Part shown: piece by piece, positions 1-7,740 of the stretch | Numbering within the stretch: the first letter of the stretch is position 1 | Layout of the letters: each line of letters begins with the position of its first letter | NCBI RefSeq assembly: GCF_005144865.1 | Contig: NZ_SWFM01000003.1 | Span: 124,001-188,000 of the forward strand | Origin: Guptibacillus hwajinpoensis | GTDB lineage: Bacteria > Bacillota > Bacilli > Bacillales > Guptibacillaceae | Length of the DNA stretch: 64,000 nt | Reading direction: 5' to 3' | The notes under the pieces: generated by a model | What the model was told of the DNA's origin: nothing | The model's database searches: none | Seen by the model: the letters and a program-made list of their open reading frames with translations, nothing else | Position numbers and translations under genes: made by a program

Positions 1-443
1 TCTTGAGTCAATTCATCTTTCATGACGGGATAGAAATTCATATTGTTATGAACAGAATAAGAAAGACTCTGCACGTATAAACTAAGGCGCTGCCAAAATT
101 GATCCGCAATGTGATGATACTTCCATCCGTTCAAATACATTGGAAATGGATCGGTATCTAAGAAAATTTGAAGTGTACCATTTCCATATGATGTAGTCAC
201 ATAACGGTCTGAATCTGTGTGCTCAAGTGATCCAGCATTCACCAGATGCACTGTTGCCTCCTTGAGCTGTTCTCTGTTCAGTTGCTTAAGCATTCCAAAC
301 AAAAACGATACATCGTAAAGCCTGGCATCTTGGATCGTTTGTGAAGACTTCTTTCCCTTTAAGAGGTGGTACACCGCTGATAAAGAGCGCTCACCTTTAT
401 ACCGATTAAGAACAAATAATACCACACCATCTAAATATTCCAT
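1..443 (-). CDS. ypbB: YpbB-like helix-turn-helix protein, 3' end cut by window edge
   Basis: An open frame of 147 codons begins at ATG 443 and runs off the left edge without a stop, so only the N-terminal part is present. It opens MEYLDGVVLFVLNRYKGERS, followed by a segment about a helicase-related repeat and 'KGKKSSQTIQD', which I recognise as the N-terminus of B. subtilis YpbB. YpbB is encoded beside recQ (recS) and fer; here it is divergent from fer, matching that neighbourhood. The family has a predicted helix-turn-helix region towards the C-terminus, outside this window. Function is not established; an accessory role for the RecQ helicase is only inferred from gene linkage. A G-rich stretch just upstream of 443 can act as ribosome binding site. 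Confidence 0.8.
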   Translation of the reverse strand, partial: MEYLDGVVLFVLNRYKGERSLSAVYHLLKGKKSSQTIQDARLYDVSFLFGMLKQLNREQLKEATVHLVNAGSLEHTDSDRYVTTSYGNGTLQIFLDTDPFPMYLNGWKYHHIADQFWQRLSLYVQSLSYSVHNNMNFYPVMKDELTQ

Positions 444-556
444 GATAAGACCACCCTGTCACTAACTCTCCTCTCATTGTATCAAATTTTATGCTGTGTT
501 TACTTAAATTAAAATCGGGTAACAACCAATTAGGCACTCAGAAAAGTATTTGACTA

Positions 557-585
557 TTGAAAAGTCAAGAAATCACCTTTACAAT
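557..585 (+). promoter_or_regulatory. Sigma-A type promoter of the ferredoxin gene
   Basis: TTGAAA at 557-562 and TACAAT at 580-585 are separated by 17 bases, close to the vegetative consensus. The predicted start site is about 70 bases upstream of the ferredoxin ATG at 663, which has its own AGGAGG at 651-656. The rest of the ypbB-fer gap (444-662) shows no other recognisable element. Confidence 0.6.
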
Positions 586-659
586 AAAGTTATTAATAAC
601 TTTCATTTACGTATAAAAGATTGATGAAAGGCATATAGAAGTATTGAATAGGAGGTTAA

Positions 660-911
<252 letters not shown>

Positions 912-922
912 TAATGTTTTTC

Positions 923-957
923 AATTCCCCGGTTATGCAGCCGGGGAATTTCTTTTT
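923..957 (+). terminator. Rho-independent terminator of fer
   Basis: A ten-base perfect stem (AATTCCCCGG / CCGGGGAATT) with an eight-base loop is followed by a T-rich run, 12 bases after the fer stop. Confidence 0.9.
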
Positions 958-990
958 TCCAAATTGGTTTCATTTAAATTCTAATTGAAA

Positions 991-1019
991 TTGACACTTT
1001 AGTGCTTTCATGATAAAAA
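991..1019 (+). promoter_or_regulatory. Possible sigma-A promoter of serA
   Basis: TTGACA at 991-996 is a perfect -35. The -10 at the right distance (TAAAAA, 1014-1019, 17-base spacer) is weak. A small perfect inverted repeat (TTCTAAT aa ATTAGAA, 1035-1050) lies between this site and the start codon and could be an operator or just AT-rich leader. No serine-responsive riboswitch was recognised. Confidence 0.35.
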
Positions 1020-1075
1020 GGATAGTATTAAGTTTTCTAATAAATTAGAAGAGATAGAAAAAAGGAGTGGAGAAG

Positions 1076-2656
1076 TTGGCTTATGTTCTTGTTACAGATG
1101 GTATTCAGGAAGATGGATTGCAACCTTTACTAAATGAAAGTACGATTCAGTGTGATATTGGCTCATTGAAAGAATTTAGCGATCGTCTAAATCAATATGA
1201 GGCACTTTTAGTTAGAAGTGCAACGAAAGTAACGGCCGAAGTTCTCAATCAGATGCCAAATTTAAAGATTGTAGCTAGAGCAGGTGTTGGTGTTGATAAC
1301 ATCGATCTTGAAGCTGCAACTAAACGAGGTGTCATTGTTGTTAACGCTCCTGACGGTAATACAATCTCTACAACTGAACATACTTTCGCTATGATGGCGT
1401 CTCTTGTTCGCAATATCCCACAGGGAACATCTTCTTTAAAGAGCGGAAAATGGATGCGCAAGCACTATGTTGGTACAGAACTACACGGTAAAACACTCGG
1501 AATCGTAGGTATGGGAAGAATTGGTACTGAGCTTTCACGAAGAGCTAGAGCTTTTGGAATGAGTGTTGTGGTATTTGATCCATTTTTGACAAATGATCGA
1601 GCTCAAAAACTTGATGTTGAATCCGTGGAATTTGATCATTTACTCGATGTTGCCGATATTATTACGGTTCACACACCTCTTACAGATAAAACTCGAGGCC
1701 TATTAAACGAAGAAACGATTGCAAAAACAAAAAAAGGCGTCTTTCTAATCAATTGCGCTAGAGGCGGAATTATTGATGAGCAAGCGTTGATCCCTTTCCT
1801 CGAATCCGGACATATTGGCGGTGTAGCACTTGATGTATTTGAAGCAGAACCGCCTGAACATGACCATCCTCTTCTTGGCTACGATCAGGTCATTGTAACA
1901 CCACACCTCGGTGCTTCTACAAAAGAGGCACAGCTTAACGTGGCTGCTCAAGTAGCTGATGAAGTCTTATATTTCCTTCAAGATAAACCGATTAGGAACG
2001 CCATTAATCTTCCAGGCTTCTCGAAAGAAGAGTATGAGAAGATCAAACCTTATTATGAACTCACTCGTAAAATGGGAAGGATTCTTTCACAGTGTATGAA
2101 GTCAGCAGTTAATCTCGTTGATGTAAGCTACGCTGGTAAATTAACGGAGCTTGATACAGCCATTTTGACAAGAAACCTCATGGCCTCTTTTCTTAAATCA
2201 AGATTAGATACAACAGTTAATGAAGTGAATGCTCCTTCTATCGCAAAAGAGCGAGGTATAACCTATGGAGAAAAGCATAGCTCCGAAACGCATGGTTATT
2301 CGAACCTCATTTCAGTGACGGTTAAGGGTGATAAAGAAGCTTTTTCACTACAAGGTACTTATATAAAAGAATATGGAGATCGGATTACCCAATTAAACGG
2401 ATTTGATATTGACTTCCACCCTCAGGGACATTTGCTATATATTCAGCATAACGACAGACCAGGTGTTATCGGTAATGTTGGGAAGGTATTAGGAGAGCAC
2501 GACATTAATATCGCTACGATGCAAGTTGGAAGAAAAACAGCTGGTGGAGAAGCAATTATGATGCTCTCATTTGATAGTGAACTTCCAAAAAATATTGAAG
2601 AGACACTTGAATCTGTTCAAGATATTGTAAAAGTTGAACAAATTGGTGGAGTGTAG
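1076..2656 (+). CDS. serA: D-3-phosphoglycerate dehydrogenase
   Basis: The enzyme oxidises 3-phosphoglycerate to 3-phosphohydroxypyruvate with NAD, the first step of serine synthesis. The 526 residues match the long type-1 form: substrate domain, Rossmann NAD domain with VGMGRIG near 145, catalytic Arg in the CARGG segment, Glu in DVFEAEPP and His in VTPHLGAST, then the regulatory ASB domain and a C-terminal ACT domain (HNDRPGVIGNVG, about 455 onward) that usually binds serine for feedback control. I place the start at TTG 1076 because AAAGGAG at 1061-1067 is spaced eight bases from it; a GTG at 1067 lies inside that Shine-Dalgarno. It is monocistronic, ended by the hairpin just downstream. 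Confidence 0.95.
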   Translation: MAYVLVTDGIQEDGLQPLLNESTIQCDIGSLKEFSDRLNQYEALLVRSATKVTAEVLNQMPNLKIVARAGVGVDNIDLEAATKRGVIVVNAPDGNTISTTEHTFAMMASLVRNIPQGTSSLKSGKWMRKHYVGTELHGKTLGIVGMGRIGTELSRRARAFGMSVVVFDPFLTNDRAQKLDVESVEFDHLLDVADIITVHTPLTDKTRGLLNEETIAKTKKGVFLINCARGGIIDEQALIPFLESGHIGGVALDVFEAEPPEHDHPLLGYDQVIVTPHLGASTKEAQLNVAAQVADEVLYFLQDKPIRNAINLPGFSKEEYEKIKPYYELTRKMGRILSQCMKSAVNLVDVSYAGKLTELDTAILTRNLMASFLKSRLDTTVNEVNAPSIAKERGITYGEKHSSETHGYSNLISVTVKGDKEAFSLQGTYIKEYGDRITQLNGFDIDFHPQGHLLYIQHNDRPGVIGNVGKVLGEHDINIATMQVGRKTAGGEAIMMLSFDSELPKNIEETLESVQDIVKVEQIGGV

Positions 2657-2661
2657 AAATG

Positions 2662-2699
2662 AAAAAAGAACAAGAGCGGAATAGCTCTTGTTCTTTTTT
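2662..2699 (+). terminator. Terminator of serA
   Basis: A perfect 16-base stem (AAAAAAGAACAAGAGC and its complement) with a six-base loop begins six bases after the serA stop. It is A-rich on one arm and T-rich on the other, so it could also stop transcription arriving from the hisJ side. Confidence 0.9.
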
Positions 2700-2703
2700 C
2701 TAT

Positions 2704-2863
2704 GTCTCTTTTCGTAGACATTGTTGCTATAAAAGTAGTGGGTGACTTCCACTCCCGGATGCTCGCTTTCCGCGGGGCGAGCATCCTTCCGCTCCAATCA
2801 ACTAAGTGTGGTTCTTTCTACAAAACTTCTTTCAAAAGCAACAATCTTATTGAAAAGAGCCTT
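2704..2863. repeat. MITE-like interspersed repeat, copy 1
   Basis: This 160-base non-coding element begins GTCTCTTTTC-GTAGACATTGTTGCTATA and ends GAAAAGAGCC. Its ends are inverted copies of one another, with an inner pair TTGTTGCT (2721-2728) / AGCAACAA (2837-2844). The GC-rich core GATGCTCGCTTTCC ... CATCCTTCCGCTCCAAT recurs at 16758-16912 with the same order of blocks. It lies between the serA terminator and the last codons of hisJ, touching the hisJ stop within three bases. No open frame of note is present. Similar GC-rich cores are scattered in many Bacillaceae genomes (recollection, not searched). Confidence 0.75.
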
Positions 2864-2865
2864 TT

Positions 2866-3675
2866 CTATAGAGGAATCGATTTACGTTCCCCTTTTTGAA
2901 ATGTCATTAATTTAGAGTATCCAACAGATTTCGCTAGATCCACAGCTTTGTCATAATCCGCCCCTACATCTCCTGGAACATGAGCGTCTGATGAAAGAAC
3001 AATTGGAATATCTTTTTCGTAACACATTTTAAGAAGATCTGGGTCAGGATATAATTCGCCTACTGGCTTTCTTAATCCTGCAGTACTAATTTCTACACAT
3101 GTTTTTGAATTAGATAGTGCATTTGTTGCACGGTCATACTGTTCTAAAAGAAAATCTCGATTGTCGGGCTTATACTTAAAGATTTTAACAAGATCAAGGT
3201 GCCCAACGATATCAAATAAATTCGATTCGGCAAGTGTAACCACTTGATCAAAATACTTTCGGTAAACAGTATGAATATCCCTCTCGTCCCATAAATGACG
3301 ATATTCAGCTAAATCAATGCCAAAATCCTCTACCCAATGGATCGAACCGATGACGTAATCAAACTTATAATTGGAAATAAAGTCTCTCATTTCTGCGTGT
3401 TTACCAGGTGTATAATCCATTTCAATCGACATTTTAACGTCCATGCCTTGATCTTCCGCTTGTTGAAAGAGTTTGACATACTCATCCATGTTATACCATC
3501 GTCGCTGATTCACCCATGGGTTACTTAAAATGTTTTCAGTCTCATAGAAATGATAGGCATGTTCAGAGATACCAAAGTGGCTAACGTTTTTCCGTTTAGC
3601 TTCCTCAACAAACTGTGATAAATAATCTAGTGTGAGTGTTCCTTTTTCTAAATGATTATGATAATCGGTATACAA
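2866..3675 (-). CDS. hisJ: Histidinol-phosphatase, PHP family
   Basis: A 269-residue PHP-superfamily phosphatase of the HisJ/HisK type, which removes phosphate from L-histidinol phosphate in histidine synthesis. The N-terminal metal motif is DYHNHLEKG (H6, H8), a second cluster is GISEHAYHF, the IGSIHWVEDFG segment carries a further His, and the C-terminal SSDAHVPGD supplies the last Asp/His ligands; all are typical of the family's trinuclear metal site. It is away from any his operon, as often happens for this gene in Bacillaceae. In B. subtilis this locus instead holds sigX-rsiX between serA and resE. The stop codon abuts the repeat element, so a downstream terminator may be supplied by the serA hairpin. 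Confidence 0.85.
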   Translation of the reverse strand: MYTDYHNHLEKGTLTLDYLSQFVEEAKRKNVSHFGISEHAYHFYETENILSNPWVNQRRWYNMDEYVKLFQQAEDQGMDVKMSIEMDYTPGKHAEMRDFISNYKFDYVIGSIHWVEDFGIDLAEYRHLWDERDIHTVYRKYFDQVVTLAESNLFDIVGHLDLVKIFKYKPDNRDFLLEQYDRATNALSNSKTCVEISTAGLRKPVGELYPDPDLLKMCYEKDIPIVLSSDAHVPGDVGADYDKAVDLAKSVGYSKLMTFQKGERKSIPL

Positions 3676-3796
3676 AATGTCAGCTCCTTTATCGAACTAG
3701 TTTGACAGTTTCCACTACTATTGTATCGCATAAATTGAACTTTAACATGCTACTTCCCTTACTTTATTCATCTTCAATGTAGGAATATAGTAAAGA

Positions 3797-3821
3797 AGCT
3801 CCTAAGTTACACTCAGGAGCT
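3797..3821 (-). terminator. Probable terminator after resE
   Basis: AGCTCCT(A)AGT and ACT(C)AGGAGCT pair around a short loop. On the minus strand the stem is followed by TTCTTTACT, a modest U-run. It lies about 45 bases past the resE stop. Confidence 0.6.
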
Positions 3822-3854
3822 AAACTACCTACTCGACAATTTTCAACATATAAC

Positions 3855-3870
3855 GGGTGGTGCCTGTCAC
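3855..3870. repeat. Short repeat-like motif GGGTGGTGCCTGTCAC
   Basis: The motif straddles the resE stop codon. GGTGCCTGTCACC-type words are frequent in Bacillus genomes (recollection). A related word, GGGGGACAGGAACC, occurs at 60451-60464. Function unknown. Confidence 0.35.
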
Positions 3871-5660
3871 TCGTCGGTTTGATCAGGAATAAAGAAAGTG
3901 AAAACGGTGCCCTCTCCGTTTTTGCTGTGTACTGATATATGGCCCCGATGAGATTCCACAATATTTCTTGCAATTGCAAGGCCAAGACCAGTTCCGGATC
4001 TTCCTCTTGTCCTAGCTTTATCAGCTTTATAGAACCGTTCAAATACAAATGGTAGATCATCCTCTGGAATGCCAGATCCTGTATCTTTCACATTGAACTG
4101 TACACCTTTTTCAAGTGATGTAATAAGTAAGCTTACTTCACCGTCATTCGGTGTATGCCTTACTGCATTATCCAATAAATTGGTAAGAACTTGTTCAATT
4201 CGATCAGGATCAATCATTAACATTCGTTCAGGATTGGATAAGTGAAATTTCAACTCGACTTCTCTATCTCGTGCAAGACCTGAGAATTTCCTTACTATTC
4301 TCTGACCAAAATCTTGAAGATGGATGTTACTATAATGCAGTTCGTTGTGTCCTGCTTCCATTCTAGCAAGGTCAAGTAACTCATTCACAAGTCTACCCAT
4401 CCGCAATGATTCGTCATAAATTATCTGAGCAACTTCTTTCTTTTCCTCATCACTACTTGCGATATCATCTACAATCGCTTCACTATAGCCTTGAAGCATA
4501 GCAATTGGGGTTCTTAGCTCATGCGATACATTCGCTATGAAATCCTTCCTTAGCTTATCGAGACGTCTTTCCTCTGTCATATCACGAAAGACAGCTACAG
4601 CTCCACGAATAGCCGATTGGTTGTAAAGCGGGGTCATTACTACAACCCAGCTTCTACCCTGTAACTCGACCTCAGTAAGCTGTTCGCGTTCTAGCATGAC
4701 AACAAGGCTAAATAACTCATTAATGTCCTCAGGGATTTCAGTCCCCGGTTGTTCGTCCATACCTTGCTCGTAATACCACGCTTTCAGAAATCGTTCAGCA
4801 GGTGGATTAGTGCTAAGTATTGCCCCTGTTTTATCAAAGGTAATGACACCATCAGCCATACTGCTTAAAATACTAGCAAGCTGCTCTTTTTCTTGATTTA
4901 GTGCTGTTACATAGTTGTTCAGCTGACGGCCCATCCGATTAAACGCTATAGATAACTCACCAATTTCATCGTGAGTTACCATCGGCACTTTTGTATCGAA
5001 TTTCCCTTTTGCAACTTGCGTAGCAGCTTCTCTCATCTTTAAGAGTGGTGCCGTGATACGAGTTGATAAGAAGAATGCAAAGATTGTAGTTAAAACAATC
5101 GCAATCCCTGCTGCTATGTAAATTAAATTACGTGCCTGTCCTGTTGTTTTCGCAATTACATCAAGAGATTGGTATAGAAATACTGCTCCATGATCTTCTC
5201 CATCTATTTGCATAGGGACACCAACAACTAGAAGTTCATTAGATGATGTCGCTTCAGTTCTCGTTTCAAAGTTACCTTGTTTGACAACCGTTTCTCCATT
5301 AGTAAATACATCCTTTAGAACAGGATCCTCTTTAAAGGCGTCTAATGAAATTCGAGGAAGCCCGTGCGCATTAGGGGAATACCACAGGCCCTCATTAGCC
5401 TCTTCATTTTTAATGATCATCACTCTAGTGGGATAAAAGTCAGTAATCTCCCATGCGGTATCAAGTGCTTGATCGCGATCATCGTATCGTTCAATAACTG
5501 ACGCTACTTTATTTGCAAGTCGTTCCATTTGCTCTGCTTCTTTCTCAACATGAAAATCTTCAAAAAACTGAAGCAAGAGGATGGTTAAAATCGAAAGCAC
5601 AAATGCGACAAGTAAAATAATTGTAAGCCAGAGCTTCCCAACCACACTTCTCCAGATCAT
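3867..5660 (-). CDS. resE: Sensor histidine kinase ResE
   Basis: Membrane kinase that phosphorylates ResD in response to oxygen limitation and nitric oxide or redox state. The 597 residues show TM1 (about 9-31), an extracellular sensor domain, TM2 (about 176-200), HAMP, a PAS domain (from about 255), the dimerisation helix with H380 (NVSHELRTP), and the ATPase domain with N box DNAVRHT and G boxes DTGSGIPEDD and GTGLGLAI. Its start codon overlaps the resD stop by one base, so the two are translationally coupled. B. subtilis ResE has the same architecture and position at the end of resABCDE. A bidirectional-looking motif (GGGTGGTGCCTGTCAC) starts inside its last codons. Confidence 0.95.
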   Translation of the reverse strand: MIWRSVVGKLWLTIILLVAFVLSILTILLLQFFEDFHVEKEAEQMERLANKVASVIERYDDRDQALDTAWEITDFYPTRVMIIKNEEANEGLWYSPNAHGLPRISLDAFKEDPVLKDVFTNGETVVKQGNFETRTEATSSNELLVVGVPMQIDGEDHGAVFLYQSLDVIAKTTGQARNLIYIAAGIAIVLTTIFAFFLSTRITAPLLKMREAATQVAKGKFDTKVPMVTHDEIGELSIAFNRMGRQLNNYVTALNQEKEQLASILSSMADGVITFDKTGAILSTNPPAERFLKAWYYEQGMDEQPGTEIPEDINELFSLVVMLEREQLTEVELQGRSWVVVMTPLYNQSAIRGAVAVFRDMTEERRLDKLRKDFIANVSHELRTPIAMLQGYSEAIVDDIASSDEEKKEVAQIIYDESLRMGRLVNELLDLARMEAGHNELHYSNIHLQDFGQRIVRKFSGLARDREVELKFHLSNPERMLMIDPDRIEQVLTNLLDNAVRHTPNDGEVSLLITSLEKGVQFNVKDTGSGIPEDDLPFVFERFYKADKARTRGRSGTGLGLAIARNIVESHRGHISVHSKNGEGTVFTFFIPDQTDE

Positions 5661-6376
5661 TACTCTTTTACTGCCTCGAACTTATAGCCAACTCCCCATA
5701 CAGTCGAGATCATAGAGGCAGCATTAGGTGATACCTTATTTAATTTTTCTCTAAGACGCTTAACATGGGTATCTACCGTGCGAAGATCCCCAAAAAACTC
5801 GTAGTTCCAGACATCTTTAAGAAGTTCCTCACGAGAAAATACTTTATCAGGTGCTTTCGCAAGATAGTACAGAAGCTCATATTCCTTTGGTGTTAGATTA
5901 ATAATTTGATCTTCTGCAAGTACCCGGTGTGCATCGTGATCGATGGTTAAGTATGGAAATACAATCACGTTCTTAGTTGTTGTTTCCGTTTGTAGAAATT
6001 TGGTAGTTGATGACCTTCTGAGAAGCGCCTTTACTCGAAGTACTACTTCTCTCGGACTAAATGGTTTTGTAATATAATCATCCGCGCCCACTTCAAATCC
6101 TTGAACACGATTGGCTTCTTCTCCTTTAGCAGTCAGCATAATAACTGGAGTCGCTTTTTGCTCGCGCATTTGCTGACAAACTTCAATGCCATCCATACCT
6201 GGGAGCATTAAATCCAACAAGATGAGATCAAAATCATCTTCTGTTGCTATTTCAAGTGCTTCTTCTCCATTTTCTGCTTCTTCAATCTCATAGTTTTCTC
6301 TTTCAAGATACATGCGCAATAACTTTCTAATACGCTCTTCATCATCTACAACTAAAATTCTTGCATCTTTTTCCAA
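5660..6376 (-). CDS. resD: Response regulator ResD
   Basis: OmpR/PhoB-type regulator of 238 residues. The receiver domain has the acidic pair D11-D12, phospho-acceptor D55 (LLDLMLPGMDG), and the conserved Lys in ITKPFS; the C-terminal winged helix holds TPKEYELL and RTVDTHVKRLREKL. ResD activates genes for anaerobic and microaerobic respiration, cytochrome biogenesis (including resA) and nitrate/nitrite use in B. subtilis. A purine-rich GAGGGAATC precedes the ATG. It follows resC after a 131-base gap with a terminator-like hairpin, so resDE may be transcribed both by read-through and from its own promoter, as in B. subtilis. Confidence 0.95.
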   Translation of the reverse strand: MEKDARILVVDDEERIRKLLRMYLERENYEIEEAENGEEALEIATEDDFDLILLDLMLPGMDGIEVCQQMREQKATPVIMLTAKGEEANRVQGFEVGADDYITKPFSPREVVLRVKALLRRSSTTKFLQTETTTKNVIVFPYLTIDHDAHRVLAEDQIINLTPKEYELLYYLAKAPDKVFSREELLKDVWNYEFFGDLRTVDTHVKRLREKLNKVSPNAASMISTVWGVGYKFEAVKE

Positions 6377-6474
6377 GAAGATTCCCTCCTACAGTAGCTC
6401 ATGTCTTCTATTCTACCACGTATAAAGCTTTCTAGACCAGTCACGAGGAAACCGTATACACCTATAAATATTAA

Positions 6475-6503
6475 GAAAACCTCCACGACTCGTGAAGGTT
6501 TTC
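6475..6503 (-). terminator. Hairpin between resC and resD
   Basis: GAAAACCT-C-CACG pairs with CGTG-A-AGGTTTTC (one internal mismatch), followed on the minus strand by TTAATATTT after a TTTTC arm. It begins five bases after the resC stop and probably uncouples resABC from resDE partially. A TAGAAT -10-like box lies nearer resD, without a clear -35. Confidence 0.6.
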
Positions 6504-6507
6504 AGTG

Positions 6508-7707
6508 TTATGCATACGAATGTAGTCCAGAAATCACGAGGTTAACAACCACGAGATTTAACATAATAATAACGAAGCCTACAACAGCAAGCCATGCTGA
6601 CTTCTCTCCTTGCCATCCTCGTGAAAGACGGAGGTGAAGATATGCTGCATAGAACAAAAAGGTAACAAGTGCCCAAACTTCTTTTGGATCCCATCCCCAG
6701 AAACGGGTCCAAGCAGCTTGCGCCCAAATCATAGCGAAAATAAGTGCCCCAAGCGTGAAAACAGGAAATCCGATTGCCACTGCACGATACTGGATTTCAT
6801 CGACCAATTCTTCATTAACGTTCTTCAATGCAGGTTGAATAGCTGCACCAATTCGTTTGCGTAGTATGAGCCGAATTAATCCATATAGCGCTAGCCCCCC
6901 AACAATAGACCAAATTAAGGTATTAAGCTTATGAGCAGCTTTCTCGCCCTTCATCCAGGCTGGAGCCTCAACAAGTGGTCCAAACTCATTCCCGCTAACA
7001 TAAGTTCCATCTGTTGGTCCAGTTAACGCAGGTAGCGTATATTCAACTGTAACTTGCTGCTCGTTTTGATCAACAAATTGATAAGTTGAAGAGTAACCAG
7101 CAGCTTCAAACCCTAACGATAGAATAACGAATGCAACTGTACTAATCAGTGTATACATTACGACTTCTAGCCAAAAAGTAGACTTGCTCGCTTTCTCTTG
7201 ATTGACCGTACGAACAAGATAGACGAGACCTGCGGCGAAACTAATTGACAGAATGCCTTCTCCTAGAGCTGCAGTCGTTACATGGATTTTAAGCCAGTTA
7301 CTTTGTAACGCTGGAATCAAAGGCTGAATTTCAGATGGAAATACACTAGCATAAGCAATTACGATGATGGCAACTGGCATTGCAAATAAGCCAATCACAT
7401 TACTCTTGTAAATTAAATAAATAATCAAGAAGGCAAAAACCATTGCCATCCCGAAAAATGTAGTAAATTCAAAAAGGTTACTTACAGGTGCATGACCTGC
7501 AGCAATCCACCTTGTAATAAAATAGCTCAGTTGAAAGAGAAATCCAACTGTGGATAATATAAAGCCCCACATTCCCCACTTTTTTGAGTGGGTAGCTTCA
7601 TCTGATTTCCTCCATTTCTTACCGAATAATGAAATAGCGAAAACAATGCTTGCTGCAAAATAGATGAAAAAAGCAATATAAAGCAAGTTACTACTAAGTT
7701 GAGCCAT
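6508..7707 (-). CDS. resC: Cytochrome c synthase subunit ResC (CcsA family)
   Basis: Polytopic membrane protein of 399 residues that, with ResB, exports or holds haem and attaches it to CXXCH apocytochromes outside the membrane (system II). About eight hydrophobic segments are visible. The haem-handling tryptophan-rich loop is clear near residue 330: AAWTRFWGWDPKEVWAL, the WWD signature of CcsA/CcmC/CcmF proteins. A conserved His follows in the next segments (LHLRLSRGW). It sits directly after resB (33-base gap). The insertion of about 60 residues around VEYTLPALTGPTDGTYV is a soluble loop common in Bacillus ResC. Confidence 0.93.
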   Translation of the reverse strand: MAQLSSNLLYIAFFIYFAASIVFAISLFGKKWRKSDEATHSKKWGMWGFILSTVGFLFQLSYFITRWIAAGHAPVSNLFEFTTFFGMAMVFAFLIIYLIYKSNVIGLFAMPVAIIVIAYASVFPSEIQPLIPALQSNWLKIHVTTAALGEGILSISFAAGLVYLVRTVNQEKASKSTFWLEVVMYTLISTVAFVILSLGFEAAGYSSTYQFVDQNEQQVTVEYTLPALTGPTDGTYVSGNEFGPLVEAPAWMKGEKAAHKLNTLIWSIVGGLALYGLIRLILRKRIGAAIQPALKNVNEELVDEIQYRAVAIGFPVFTLGALIFAMIWAQAAWTRFWGWDPKEVWALVTFLFYAAYLHLRLSRGWQGEKSAWLAVVGFVIIMLNLVVVNLVISGLHSYA

Positions 7708-7740
7708 CTTATCGCGCCTCCCTTCGTGCTAAAAAATCTA

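Noticed and set aside
3764..4060. 98-codon minus-strand frame inside the 3' end of resE
   Set aside because: It is out of phase with the clear ResE kinase domain, lacks a ribosome binding site and its sequence is not protein-like.
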